64,000 nucleotides of DNA from Bifidobacterium sp. ESL0790. Its GTDB lineage: Bacteria; Actinomycetota; Actinomycetes; Actinomycetales; Bifidobacteriaceae. The notes beneath the pieces are model-generated. The model worked only from the letters and a program-made list of their open reading frames with translations, had not been told where the DNA came from and did not search any database. The stretch lies in assembly GCF_029395435.1 (NCBI RefSeq), contig NZ_CP113915.1, positions 744,001-808,000 on the forward strand, in the 5' to 3' direction. Positions 7,927 through 17,078 of the stretch are shown here, in pieces (the first letter of the stretch is position 1; each line of letters begins with the position of its first letter). The position numbers were made by a program, and so were the translations under genes.

Positions 7927-8310
7927 ATGGCACGTGTCAAGCGCGCAGTGAACGCCCACAAGAAGCGTCGCGTCGTTCTCAAGAGGGCTTCGGGCTACCG
8001 TGGCCAGCGTTCCCGTTCGTACCGTCGTGCGAAGGAACAGCTGCTCCATTCATTTAACTACAACTACCGCGACCGCAAGGCCCGCAAGGGTGACTTCCGC
8101 AAGCTGTGGATCCAGCGCATCAACGCCGCCGTCCGCGCCCAGGGCATCACTTACAACCGCTTCATGCAGGGTCTGCACCTCGCCGGCATCGAGCTCGACC
8201 GCCGCGCGCTGGCCGAACTGGCTGTCAGCGATCCCGACACGTTCAAGACCATCGTCGACCAGGCGAAGGCCGCCCTGCCCAAGGACGTGAACGCCCCGGT
8301 CGCCGCCTGA
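7927..8310 (+). CDS. rplT: 50S ribosomal protein bL20
   Basis: The 127-residue large-subunit assembly protein. The N-terminal basic extension ([20 protein letters not shown]), [16 protein letters not shown] and the globular part ([30 protein letters not shown]) match bL20. GAGGAAATATT before the ATG provides the ribosome-binding site. In other bacteria bL20 represses its own operon by binding the mRNA. It ends the operon, followed by a dense set of potential RNA hairpins and a terminator at 8469-8491. Confidence 0.98.
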   Translation: MARVKRAVNAHKKRRVVLKRASGYRGQRSRSYRRAKEQLLHSFNYNYRDRKARKGDFRKLWIQRINAAVRAQGITYNRFMQGLHLAGIELDRRALAELAVSDPDTFKTIVDQAKAALPKDVNAPVAA

Positions 8311-8346
8311 GAGCGCGAAACCGATCGCTCGCTTTCCCTCTCTGAT

Positions 8347-8468
8347 TCCGAATTCGTTCGCCGTCATGCTATGCGCATGATAGCGAATGTCGGATGAGAG
8401 GGGAGCGCAGACACCTGGTTGGCGAGGTGTCGGGGCTGAAAGGCCCCAAGTGAGAACGCTAACGTTTT
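8347..8468 (+). ncRNA. Candidate structured RNA between rplT and the pilus cluster
   Basis: Compact fold predicted by eye. A long imperfect hairpin comes first (CCGA-ATTCG / CGAAT-TCGG enclosing TCATGC/GCATGA, about 8347-8393). Two adjacent stems follow, GACACC/GGTGTC (8410-8431) and GGGGC/GCCCC (8432-8447), bracketed by a short AGCG/CGCT helix (8404-8407 with 8457-8460). The terminator at 8469 follows directly. It may be an rplT 3' UTR structure, a processed small RNA or a cis-regulator. No known class was recognised. Confidence 0.35.
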
Positions 8469-8491
8469 AAACCCGCGAAAGCGGGTTTTCT
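8469..8491 (+). terminator. Rho-independent terminator after infC-rpmI-rplT
   Basis: AAACCCGC GAAA GCGGGTTTTC: perfect stem with a GAAA tetraloop followed by a T-rich run. It ends the ribosomal operon or the structured RNA just upstream. Confidence 0.85.
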
Positions 8492-8816
8492 TATGCCCGA
8501 GTAGGGCTGAGGGGCTGTCATGCAAAGGTGTGTGCTAAGTCACGTCAAAGTTTTACGCTGTTAGTTGAAATAAAGTTTTTACGGGAGTGTTGCCTGCGTC
8601 AAGCGGATATTTGATGTGTGGTTTGACGTTAATTTGACTGCAAACACTGGATAGACATATTGAATTACTTATTCTAGTACATTTTTCCTGAGATATCCTC
8701 AATTTCAAACATATTAATTATGGATGAATAAAAATACCCGCATTTTGCCTTACACTCGGAAATAGAAATGATTGCATCGTGGGAATCATCCCCACCCGAT
8801 CTAGGTGAGTGGCATT
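8492..8816 (+). promoter_or_regulatory. AT-rich upstream region of the pilus cluster
   Basis: No gene seen. The stretch from about 8540 to 8770 is strikingly AT-rich compared with its surroundings. A short hairpin (GTGGG/CCCAC, 8779-8795) sits just before the ribosome-binding site of the adhesin gene. A promoter is expected here, but no single -35/-10 pair stands out. Confidence 0.45.
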
Positions 8817-11393
8817 ATGAGGCGGACGTCAAGGTTTGACCACCTGAGGAGAGCGGCATGGGCCGCCCTCTGCACGGTGTGCGTCGCCCTCGCCCCCATG
8901 CTCGGAGCCCTCGTCTCCATGAACGCCGGCGACCCGTCTACCTCCACGACCGCCGTGGCCTACGCCGACGAACCCTCCACCCAGGCCGTGGAACCCATCG
9001 ACTACAAGCCCAAGCTCTACAAGATGCTGGGCTACAACAAGCAGATCGACACCGACTACGACCAGCTGCGCATGGACTTCGTGCTGCGCGTGGCGCACGG
9101 CCAGATCAACCCCGACAGCCCGGAGAATTGCGCCTCGGGGGTCTCCGGCTCCGGCCGCAGCTGCGGTTTGCAAATCAAGTACAACTACCATGCCTTGCCC
9201 GGAGAAACGGCAACTAAACTGGACTATCTCAACACGCAGGCGGGCGGGCTCGCCACGGCCGTCGGCGCGGCGCTTTGGGCCAACAACAAGGACGAGAAAT
9301 ACACCATTCATTCGATGATGAACAATGGCGCCTACGACTACCTGAGCATCTCCATCGAAGCCAACATCGACTATTCCGACACTCCCAGCAAGACGGTGCT
9401 CGGCGGAGTCACCACCCCGCAGTACGTCTTCGCCCAGGTCAAGGAGCCGGGGCAGTCGGCGTTCAACAACGACCAGACGGATTCGCCCTACGTCACCAAC
9501 ATCGCGGCCAACTACCCGGCCAAGCTCTACAACGGCTCCTGCGACTCCAGCGGGTGCAACGGCCCACGCGCCTTCGTCGGCTACAACACCACACCACTGC
9601 TCACCGGCAGCGGGCAGGCGAACTGGGGCATGGTCACCGACAACGGGCTGGCCATCGGCAGCTTCTCGCTCGGCGATGGGTGGGCCCCGCCGAAAACCTT
9701 CTTCACTTACTGGTACAACCCATCCGGCTCCTATGGCTGCTCGAGGGTCAGCAGCTACTACTTCCAGTGGTTCGGGCTCAAGAACGGCAAGGATTGGGTG
9801 CCCGTCAGCGATCTGACGCCCCATGCCCAGTCGGTGACGCAGGTCGCCCGCAATGGTGACCCAACGACGCCTCTGCTGGGAGTCAACACGAACGGAGCTT
9901 TCAATGCACCTGACCTGCCTAACCGGCACATCATCTCCTTGCAGGGGCCGCTTGGCTCTCCAAGCCCGGCGCAGCTGGCCGATGGCTCCATCAACTTCAA
10001 GAAAGCCAAGGAGACCCAGAACCTCGACGGCTACTTCAAGCTCGTGACCTGGCCGGTAACCACCAACCAACCCGGCTACAGCACTGACTGCTCCACGGCG
10101 GCCAACAAGAGCGTCTACAACCCGCTGGCCGACTATCCAAACGGCGTCCTCGAGGGCATGACCAGCGAGGAGATCAACTCCATCATGGACACCGGCTGGA
10201 CCATCGACACGGTCTACTACAAGTACACCCTGCCCGTGGTTGAGCCGCCCGTGATCACCACTCCGACCAACAACTCCTATTCACCCACCGTGCACCCGAC
10301 CATTTCCGGCACTGGTGAGCCCGGTCATATCGTTTACCTCTACGCCGAGGATCCAAGCAAGCCGATCTTGCCCGGCAATCCGGACGACCCCGACACCCGA
10401 GGGCGTTATGTGGGGGAGGCCACGGTCGACGAGAATGGCAATTGGTCCATCGTCGACAACGACAACGCGGTGACCGACGGCCAGGTGCGTTACCACGCCT
10501 GGCAAACCGAACAGGAGACCGGCTCCGAGATCGCCTCGATATTCTCCAACATCCAGACCGTGAAATTCGGCGTCGACGCGGCGCCGGTGGTCAGCCCGGC
10601 GGTGACCGTGCCGCACACCAAGCGTGCGGAGAACGGCCAGCTCGAGCCCGGGGCCATGGTGCACATCACCGGCACGGCGGACCCGCTGCTGCCCGGCGAC
10701 ACGCTCAAGGTCTACGCCTCGCACGCCACCGCGGCCAACATCGCCACCGTGGCCAGCACCCCGCCCGACGAGAGCGACCTGATGGGCGAATGCACGCAGA
10801 CGCTCACCGCGGCCGGATCGCAGGGTTGGTCGTGCGACGTGAGCCCCTCGTTCTTCCTTTCCGAGACCGCGGAGGGCGAGACCTACCTCTTCCGCGCCAA
10901 GCTCGTCAACTCCTCGGGTGTGGAATCCGGCCTCTCCACGGGCACCACGCTCGTGACGGTGGACATGACCCCGCCGCAGCTGGCCATCAGCCCCAGCTCC
11001 AACAACCAGACGATCAGCGGCACCGCCTATAGGCTTACGCCCGGCAGCGATCCGGAGGCCGGCGTCACGATTCTCGTGGTGTGGCCCGACGGGACCACCG
11101 GCACCACCACCGTGCAGACTGACGGCACCTGGTCCATCAACGTGCCCCCGGGCATGACGACCTCCGGGCAGGTCAAGATCGCCGCCGACGACACCGAGAC
11201 CAACGAGTCCGGCTGGCTCTATTACGAGCTGACCGTGCCCGCGCCGGCCAAGGATCTGCCGATGACCGGCGACTGGAGCAAGCTGCCCTGGATCATCGCC
11301 GGAGTCGTCCTGCTGCTCATGGCGATCGGGACCGGCGTGTCCATGGTTGTCGAACGTTCCAGCGAACACGGAAAGGCGGTGGATGATCCCTAA
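8817..11393 (+). CDS. Large LPXTG surface protein, probable pilus tip adhesin/ancillary pilin
   Basis: Secreted, sortase-anchored protein of 858 residues. The ATG at 8817 has AGGTGAG seven bases upstream (an in-frame GTG at 8805 is less likely). A signal peptide follows: HLRRAAW, then a hydrophobic stretch to about residue 40. Residues 45-470 form a unique Tyr/Asn-rich domain with several cysteines. Residues 475-800 look like successive Ig-like beta modules (PVITTPTNNSYSPTVHPTISGTGEPG, later PGAMVHITGTADP and DMTPPQLAISPSSNNQTISGT). The sorting signal is LPMTG at about residue 814, then a membrane helix and a charged tail. It is first in a cluster with a pilin and a class C sortase, which makes a tip adhesin the likely role. 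Its ligand is unknown. Confidence 0.82.
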   Translation: MRRTSRFDHLRRAAWAALCTVCVALAPMLGALVSMNAGDPSTSTTAVAYADEPSTQAVEPIDYKPKLYKMLGYNKQIDTDYDQLRMDFVLRVAHGQINPDSPENCASGVSGSGRSCGLQIKYNYHALPGETATKLDYLNTQAGGLATAVGAALWANNKDEKYTIHSMMNNGAYDYLSISIEANIDYSDTPSKTVLGGVTTPQYVFAQVKEPGQSAFNNDQTDSPYVTNIAANYPAKLYNGSCDSSGCNGPRAFVGYNTTPLLTGSGQANWGMVTDNGLAIGSFSLGDGWAPPKTFFTYWYNPSGSYGCSRVSSYYFQWFGLKNGKDWVPVSDLTPHAQSVTQVARNGDPTTPLLGVNTNGAFNAPDLPNRHIISLQGPLGSPSPAQLADGSINFKKAKETQNLDGYFKLVTWPVTTNQPGYSTDCSTAANKSVYNPLADYPNGVLEGMTSEEINSIMDTGWTIDTVYYKYTLPVVEPPVITTPTNNSYSPTVHPTISGTGEPGHIVYLYAEDPSKPILPGNPDDPDTRGRYVGEATVDENGNWSIVDNDNAVTDGQVRYHAWQTEQETGSEIASIFSNIQTVKFGVDAAPVVSPAVTVPHTKRAENGQLEPGAMVHITGTADPLLPGDTLKVYASHATAANIATVASTPPDESDLMGECTQTLTAAGSQGWSCDVSPSFFLSETAEGETYLFRAKLVNSSGVESGLSTGTTLVTVDMTPPQLAISPSSNNQTISGTAYRLTPGSDPEAGVTILVVWPDGTTGTTTVQTDGTWSINVPPGMTTSGQVKIAADDTETNESGWLYYELTVPAPAKDLPMTGDWSKLPWIIAGVVLLLMAIGTGVSMVVERSSEHGKAVDDP

Positions 11394-11606
11394 TTCCATG
11401 GTCTTGAGGGCGGCGCTGCTCTGGGGTCCATGGCCCTGCGCGCCGCCCGGCATCCATCCGCATGTCATGTCGCGCGAACGGGTGAAGGAAAGACGGAAAC
11501 ACAGACATGAGTGATAACGCATATCAATCACAGCGATAAGAAAAGAAAGACTTCGCGCAAGGTAGCGGTTCAGAGGCCATGCGCCAGGTAAGAAAAGGAA
11601 ATAACC

Positions 11607-13520
11607 ATGAATGTCACAACAGGATTGAAGCGTGGGGTCGGCGGCTTGGCTGCCGCGGCCGTCATGCTGGCTCTGGCCATGGTGCCATCGGGGTCGGCCA
11701 TGGCCGACCAGGTCAACGTCAACACGTCCGCCACGTCCACTTTGACGATCAACGGCACGAACAAGACGATGATCGGGCATCACTTCAAAGCCATACAACT
11801 GGCCGCATACCAAAATGCCCAGGCGAATGCCGGAGGGAAACTGACCTCGGTTTCGGTCTCTTCGACAGGAGATTTGGAGACGGCGCTGAAGGCCGCCTAT
11901 AAGGTTGCCAACGGTGGCGTGGATATCGACTCCTCAAAGGGCACCAATGTGATGGCGCAGGTCGCGACGCAATGGCTTGGCTTCCCCTCTTCCAGTTCGT
12001 CCAACGAGGATGAGACGTCGATCATCCCTGGCACGGGTTGGCATGGCGCGAATGGTCAGCTCCGTGACTTCGTCACCAGCCTGATGAACCAGACGGATAT
12101 CCAGAGCAAGATCAATTCGAGCAGTTACACGGCCGCTGGGCCTACCAGCGGAACTCCTGACAGCACTCCGGCCACAGCCACGTTCACGAATTTGCCCATA
12201 GGCCTTTACCTCATGGTCGATGACACGGCCGGGACCAACCCGGTGTCCGGCACTTCGGCCCCGGCGGCCATCCCGATGCTTGCCGGCACCACGCTCTGGT
12301 CCACAGCTCCGACGGAGTACACATACTTCTCGGAGGATGCGGACGAGGCGCTGCCGCTTGGCCAAGTGGACATGAAGACCAATGTGCCGACCATCAAGAA
12401 GAAGCTCGTGGCCCCGGCCAACGGCTCGGCCTCCATCGGCGACCAGGTGACCTACCAGCTCATCGGCAGCGTGCCGCTGACCACTGGCTACACCCACTAC
12501 ACCTACAAGCTCACCGATGTGCCTGGCGCGGGCCTGACCTACGTCCCGAACACGGTGTCGGTGCAAATCGTCACCAACGAGGGCGACACCACTCCGGTGG
12601 CCACGATTCCGACCGCCAATTACACGGTTACAACCCCGTCGACGCCTCCGGCCGATGGAGAAGAAGTGGTCTTCAACCTTTCGCCGGCCATGGTCTCGAT
12701 CGGATCCAACTACTATGGCAAGTACATCCGTGTGCAGTACAACATGAAGCTCAACAACAACGCCACGCACACCAACATCGGCAACGGCTTCAAGCTTGCC
12801 TATTCCAACGATCCCGGCCACCAGCCGAGCAACGACAACGGCGATGACACTGGTGGTAACGGCACCGTCACCATCATCGACCAGACCAGCCCTGGCGAGC
12901 AGATTCCGACGTACTACTACAACTTCCAGATGGAAGTGCAAGCCAAGATCGATTCGAGCACCAAGCTCTCCGGAGCGGTATTCGAGATCATCGACCCCAC
13001 CACCGGCAACCCGATGAAGTTCCGGAAGCTGGGCGACGGCAATTATAAGAAGGTCGATATTGACACCCCGGCGGCCCCGGACATCTTCACCAGCGTGGTC
13101 TCCGCCACCGGAGGCCTCGGAGGGCCGAATGACCTGGCGCAAGGCCAAATCAAGATCGACGGCGTGGGCGCCAACACCTACACGGTCAACGAGCTCACCG
13201 TGCCCACCGGCTACGGCCAGGCGTTCGCCTCCAGCTTCACCGTGCATATCGATGTGGCATCGCCGAACTCGCTCACACAGCCCGAGTACTCCAACTCCTA
13301 TGATGTGTGGCACTTGGTCACCGAGGCCACCTGGCCTTACGGTGACGCCGACACTCACTTCATCCCCGTGCAGGAGGTCACCTCCTTCGCGCAGCTGCCG
13401 ATCACCGGTGGCGCGGGAGCGATTGTGGTGGCCCTCGCGGTCGTCGCGCTGCTTGGTGGCGCGGGTGCGATCTACATCTACACCCGCCGCAGCGAGAAGT
13501 CGCTGAGCCAGGAGGCCTGA
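11607..13520 (+). CDS. Major pilin subunit, FimA-like, LPITG-anchored
   Basis: Secreted 637-residue backbone pilin. The signal peptide ends near the AMADQ at residue 33. The N-terminal domain resembles actinobacterial fimbrial subunits (FTNLPIGLYLMVDDT). A Lys-rich VPTIKKKL segment at about 260-267 sits where FimA-type proteins carry the lysine used for polymerisation. An E-box, YTVNELTVPTGY at about 525-536, marks an isopeptide-forming domain. The sorting signal is LPITG at about 597, then a hydrophobic helix and YTRRSEKS. Class C sortases link such subunits into a covalent fibre. The usual YPK-type pilin motif is not obvious, so the linking lysine is inferred. It lies 213 bases after the adhesin gene, with a terminator after it. 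Confidence 0.88.
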   Translation: MNVTTGLKRGVGGLAAAAVMLALAMVPSGSAMADQVNVNTSATSTLTINGTNKTMIGHHFKAIQLAAYQNAQANAGGKLTSVSVSSTGDLETALKAAYKVANGGVDIDSSKGTNVMAQVATQWLGFPSSSSSNEDETSIIPGTGWHGANGQLRDFVTSLMNQTDIQSKINSSSYTAAGPTSGTPDSTPATATFTNLPIGLYLMVDDTAGTNPVSGTSAPAAIPMLAGTTLWSTAPTEYTYFSEDADEALPLGQVDMKTNVPTIKKKLVAPANGSASIGDQVTYQLIGSVPLTTGYTHYTYKLTDVPGAGLTYVPNTVSVQIVTNEGDTTPVATIPTANYTVTTPSTPPADGEEVVFNLSPAMVSIGSNYYGKYIRVQYNMKLNNNATHTNIGNGFKLAYSNDPGHQPSNDNGDDTGGNGTVTIIDQTSPGEQIPTYYYNFQMEVQAKIDSSTKLSGAVFEIIDPTTGNPMKFRKLGDGNYKKVDIDTPAAPDIFTSVVSATGGLGGPNDLAQGQIKIDGVGANTYTVNELTVPTGYGQAFASSFTVHIDVASPNSLTQPEYSNSYDVWHLVTEATWPYGDADTHFIPVQEVTSFAQLPITGGAGAIVVALAVVALLGGAGAIYIYTRRSEKSLSQEA

Positions 13521-13568
13521 CGGCTGGTCCGGTGAAGTCAGCTTGCCGAAGCCGACTCTGCCTAGGCT

Positions 13569-13655
13569 GACCCACCGAAATGGGTCGATACATGGCGAAG
13601 GCCCGTGTCCCTCCGACGCGTTGTGATGATGCGCCGGGCGGCGCGGGCCTTTCGC
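13569..13655 (+). terminator. Hairpins and terminator-like stem between pilin and sortase genes
   Basis: GACCCA/TGGGTC hairpin at 13569-13586. A longer stem GCGAAGGCCCG / CGGGCCTTTCGC pairs 13595-13605 with 13644-13655 across a GC-rich loop. It probably lowers read-through from the abundant pilin message into the sortase gene. Confidence 0.55.
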
Positions 13656-13705
13656 TTGGTTTCCCGGGTTCTCGAAGACAATCGGGGATATCGGATGCAC
13701 TGAAT

Positions 13706-13760
13706 TTATAGCGGTATCTTTGGCCGTATTGTTAGCGGTATTTCGGCCGGTATCTTGGTC
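13706..13760 (+). repeat. Short tandem repeat in sortase promoter region
   Basis: Two imperfect copies of about 25 bases containing TAGCGGTAT and TTTGGCCGTAT-like blocks, about 60-110 bases upstream of the sortase start. They could be regulator sites or a small copy of the repeat architecture seen elsewhere in the window. Confidence 0.4.
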
Positions 13761-13816
13761 GAGCGATAATGAATATCGGATGGATGACGGCTTGAGGCCA
13801 TATAGGCGAGAGGGGA

Positions 13817-14893
13817 GTGGTGACCGTGCTGGAAACGAACCAGGCCACAGGCGACATGCCACAGACCGCCATCTCGTCTTTCCCGCAAACGGCGCCAACC
13901 ACTGCAGAACCTGTATCTCCGCTTGTTCCCCCGACGTTCGCGCAGATCTTGGAGCAGGGCAAGCGGCACTATGTCGTCATTCGCAGCAAACGCCGCTTCA
14001 TCAGTTTCCTCAAGGCCATGATGGCCCTGTGCGTGGTGACCGCCATCGCCCTGGTGCTGTGGCTGCCGGCCAACCAATACGTCAACGCGCGCCAGCAGGA
14101 GGCCGAGGCCGTGGCGGCGATGAACCGCGTGCAGAAATGGCCGCGTGGCAAGATCGCCGAGGAGCTCGCGGAGGTTCAGCGATACAACGCCGACATCGCC
14201 GCCAGCCGGCAGGATTCGATGGGGGAGTTCGCCGACCCCTTCGCACCGGGTGTGGGCGCCACAGGGCATAAGCGGGTCGTGACGCAATCGGAGCGCGACG
14301 TCCGATACCAAAGCCTGCTCAACGTGGGTGGCGGGGTGATGGGCGTCATCCGCATCCCCAAGATCTCGCTGAAACTGCCGATCTACCACGGCACGTCCGA
14401 CGAGGTGCTCGACAGAGGCGCGGGGCATCTCTACGGCACGAGCCTGCCCGTGGGTGGCGCCTCGACTAACAGCGTGCTCACCGGGCACCGTGGCAGGCCC
14501 AACACGCTGTTGTTCACCAGGCTTGACCAGCTCGACAAGGGCGATGTGGTCTATATCAATGCGCTCGACCACACCTTTGGCTACCAGATCACCGCGATCC
14601 ATGTGGTCAAGCCCACCGACACGCACCTTTACAAGGTGGTGCCCGGCAAGGACCTGCTCACGCTCATGACTTGCACCCCCTATGGTGTCAACTCGCACCG
14701 CCTGGTGCTCACCGCTGAGCGTCGGCCCATCCCCAAGGCGATTCCCTACCCGGACGACGCGCGGGGCGACGGGGTGCTGCGCGGGTCGGTGACGGCGCTC
14801 GCGCTGCTGGCGCTGGGAGTGCTCGCGCTGGTGGTGGCGCACCGGCGTAAGTGGCCGATGCGGCATGCCACGCGCAAGGCCGCTGGGAAGTGA
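13817..14893 (+). CDS. srtC: Class C (pilin-polymerising) sortase
   Basis: Membrane transpeptidase that cleaves LPXTG-type signals and joins pilin subunits. It has a cytoplasmic N-terminus with a transmembrane helix (MMALCVVTAIALVLWLPANQ). The lid motif ADPF at about residues 139-142 blocks the active site in class C enzymes. The catalytic set is LTGHRG with His at about 224 and TLMTCTPYGVNSHRL with Cys at about 286 and Arg at about 295. A second C-terminal membrane helix and basic tail follow. Residue numbers use the GTG at 13817; the GAGGGGAG at 13809-13816 is better spaced for a GTG at 13826. It follows the two LPXTG proteins it presumably assembles. Confidence 0.93.
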   Translation: MVTVLETNQATGDMPQTAISSFPQTAPTTAEPVSPLVPPTFAQILEQGKRHYVVIRSKRRFISFLKAMMALCVVTAIALVLWLPANQYVNARQQEAEAVAAMNRVQKWPRGKIAEELAEVQRYNADIAASRQDSMGEFADPFAPGVGATGHKRVVTQSERDVRYQSLLNVGGGVMGVIRIPKISLKLPIYHGTSDEVLDRGAGHLYGTSLPVGGASTNSVLTGHRGRPNTLLFTRLDQLDKGDVVYINALDHTFGYQITAIHVVKPTDTHLYKVVPGKDLLTLMTCTPYGVNSHRLVLTAERRPIPKAIPYPDDARGDGVLRGSVTALALLALGVLALVVAHRRKWPMRHATRKAAGK

Positions 14894-14979
14894 AGTGGCG
14901 AAGCGGCATTATTTGGTTTTTTCCACGGCGAAGTCGCACGAAACCGTACGAAGTCAGGCAATGAGGTGAGAATGGAGCC

Positions 14980-15900
14980 ATGAACGGATCTGACGCGCTG
15001 CTGGAGCAGTTCCTCGCGCATATCGACGTGGAACGCGGGCTGGCCAAGGCCACGGTGAAGGCGTATCAGGCCGATATCCGCAAATACCTCGGCTGGCTGG
15101 ATGAGCAAGGCGTCGCCGATCTGGATCATGTGACCACCGACGATGTGGAGGGCTATATCGCCTCGCTCGACCAGGCCGGGGAAAGCGGGCGCAGCAAGGC
15201 CCGGCGACTGGCCAGCGTTCACGAGTTCCACAAGTTCGCGCTCGCCCAAGGCGTGGTGGCCGACGACGTCTCCGCGCGGGTGAAGGCGCCCAAGGCCGGC
15301 GGCCACCTGCCCGATGTGCTGAGCGTCGACGAGGTCTCGCGCCTGCTCGACGCGGCGGCGATGGGAGGCTCCGGCGACCCGGTGGTGTTGCGCGACAAGG
15401 CGCTGCTCGAGTTCATGTATGCCACGGGATGCCGCGTCTCCGAGGCCGTGGGCGCGAATCTCAACGATGTGGACTTCGACGAGCGCGTGGTGGTGCTCAC
15501 CGGCAAGGGCTCCAAGCAGCGGCTCGTGCCGCTCGGCCAATACGCGCTCAAGGCGTTGCGGCGGTACTTGAAGGAAGGTCGTCCGGAGCTCGAGGTCAAG
15601 GCGAAAGGCTCGAGGGAGCGCCGGGCGATCTTCCTCAACAAGCGCGGCCGGCGCATCTCGCGCCAATCGGTGTGGGAGGTCGTCAAGAACGCGGGGGAGC
15701 GCGCCCATATCGCCAAACCGCTGCATCCGCACACGCTGCGCCATTCCTTCGCCACGCACCTGATCCAGGGCGGGGCCGACGTGCGTACGGTGCAGGAGCT
15801 GCTCGGCCACGCTTCGGTGACCACCACGCAGATCTACACGCATGTGAGTCCGGAGAACCTCATCGAGACTTACCTCACCGCCCATCCAAGGGCGCGGTGA
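14980..15900 (+). CDS. xerD: Tyrosine recombinase XerD
   Basis: Resolves chromosome dimers at dif together with XerC. It has an N-terminal SAM-like core-binding domain (residues 1-100) and a C-terminal catalytic domain with the full set R152, K176, H251, R254, H277 and nucleophile Y286 (HTLRHSFATHL, LGHASVTTTQIYTHV). The 306-residue length is normal. It leads a xerD-parA-scpA-scpB block that recurs in Actinobacteria, which is why it is called XerD and the gene at 31411 XerC. The pilus cluster separates it from the rplT operon. Confidence 0.92.
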   Translation: MNGSDALLEQFLAHIDVERGLAKATVKAYQADIRKYLGWLDEQGVADLDHVTTDDVEGYIASLDQAGESGRSKARRLASVHEFHKFALAQGVVADDVSARVKAPKAGGHLPDVLSVDEVSRLLDAAAMGGSGDPVVLRDKALLEFMYATGCRVSEAVGANLNDVDFDERVVVLTGKGSKQRLVPLGQYALKALRRYLKEGRPELEVKAKGSRERRAIFLNKRGRRISRQSVWEVVKNAGERAHIAKPLHPHTLRHSFATHLIQGGADVRTVQELLGHASVTTTQIYTHVSPENLIETYLTAHPRAR

Positions 15901-15973
15901 GCAGTTCGGAACGAATGGCGCGCGCGTCTATTACCATGGAACCAGAAGGTTCGTGCGATGGAGCGTGGTGAGT

Positions 15974-17014
15974 ATGGGTACAGGCAACAATCCCCAGAAG
16001 TCAGGTGTTGACAAGCCGAAGGGGCAATACCGTGATGGCGGGTTCAGCGAGGCCAGATGGCGTGGTGAGGAGCAGCCCAAGCACGTGGTGCAGGGCAAGC
16101 TTTCGATTCCCGGCACGATCAAGGTCAAACCCGTCGAAGACGCGGTGAACAGGCCCCTTGATAAAATGAAAGGCATGCCTACCGATCTTCTTGGACGCCA
16201 GTATGAGACTTTTCCCGCACCAATGCCGCTCGACCACCATGGCCCCGCGCGCATCATCGCCATGTGCAACCAGAAGGGCGGTGTGGGCAAGACCACCAGC
16301 TCCATCAACATCGCGGGCGCGCTGAGCCAGTACGGTCGCCGCGTGCTCATCGTCGACTTCGACCCGCAGGGCGCCGCCAGCGTGGGCCTGGGCATCAACG
16401 CCAACACCGTCGACAACACCATCTACACCGCCCTGTTCGACTCCACCGTGGACGTGCACGACGTGGTGCAGCACACCGAGTTCGACGACATCGACGTGAT
16501 TCCCGCCAACATCGACCTCTCCGCCGCCGAAGTGCAGCTGGTCACCGAGGTCGGCCGCGAGCGGATCCTGGCCGGCGTGCTCGAAGGCGTGCGCGACGAA
16601 TACGACGTCATCATCATCGACTGCCAGCCCTCGCTCGGCCTGCTCACGGTCAACGCACTGGCCGCCGCCGACGGCGTCATCATCCCCGTGGCCGCCGAGT
16701 TCTTCGCGCTGCGCGGCGTGGCGCTGCTCATGCAGTCGATCGAGAAGGTGCGCTCGCGCATCAACCCCAACCTCGAGGTCTTCGGCGTTTTGGTGACGAT
16801 GTACACCCCCACGCTGCATTGCGAGGAGGTGCTGCAGCGCATCTACGAGGCCTTCCAGGAGAAGGTCTTCCATTCCGTGATCTCCCGCTCCATCAAGCTG
16901 CCCGACTCCAACGTGGCCGCCGCGCCGATCACCATCTACGCGCCCAACCACAAGACCGCCAAGGAATACCGCGAGACCGCACGCGAGCTCATCGCGCGTG
17001 GCATCGTGGAGTGA
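15974..17014 (+). CDS. parA: ParA/Soj-type chromosome partitioning ATPase
   Basis: Deviant-Walker P-loop ATPase acting with ParB and parS in chromosome segregation. The catalytic core begins with RIIAMCNQKGGVGKTTSSIN, followed by VLIVDFDPQGAASVGLGI and the YDVIIIDCQPSLG switch region. It carries an N-terminal extension of about 90 residues, basic and Gly-rich, unlike short ParA proteins. The ATG at 15974 has GGAG about ten bases upstream; a GTG at 15953 is an alternative. No parB is adjacent; the neighbours are xerD and the condensin subunits scpA-scpB, a chromosomal rather than plasmid setting. A role beyond origin partitioning is possible. Confidence 0.88.
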   Translation: MGTGNNPQKSGVDKPKGQYRDGGFSEARWRGEEQPKHVVQGKLSIPGTIKVKPVEDAVNRPLDKMKGMPTDLLGRQYETFPAPMPLDHHGPARIIAMCNQKGGVGKTTSSINIAGALSQYGRRVLIVDFDPQGAASVGLGINANTVDNTIYTALFDSTVDVHDVVQHTEFDDIDVIPANIDLSAAEVQLVTEVGRERILAGVLEGVRDEYDVIIIDCQPSLGLLTVNALAAADGVIIPVAAEFFALRGVALLMQSIEKVRSRINPNLEVFGVLVTMYTPTLHCEEVLQRIYEAFQEKVFHSVISRSIKLPDSNVAAAPITIYAPNHKTAKEYRETARELIARGIVE

Positions 17015-17078
17015 CGCCGGGGCGTGTGCGTGGTGTTGCGTGGGCATGACCAGAAAACGAATAGGGCGATGAGGTGCC

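Noticed and set aside
6442..8049. A 535-codon open frame on the minus strand across infC and rpmI
   Set aside because: It is antisense to well-conserved infC-rpmI and rplT; its composition (Leu/Gly/Ala runs mirroring the Ala/Lys/Pro tail of IF-3) shows it is a shadow of GC-rich coding DNA.
8454..8466. AACGCTAACGTT as a LacI-family operator
   Set aside because: Imperfect palindrome lying against the rplT terminator, away from any promoter.
14980..15900. XerD as a phage or integron integrase of the pilus island
   Set aside because: Length, motifs and the following segregation genes match the housekeeping recombinase; no attachment-site duplication was seen.
15974..17014. ParA gene as evidence of an integrated plasmid
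   Set aside because: It sits in the chromosomal xerD-parA-scpA-scpB block with no replication or mobilisation genes.
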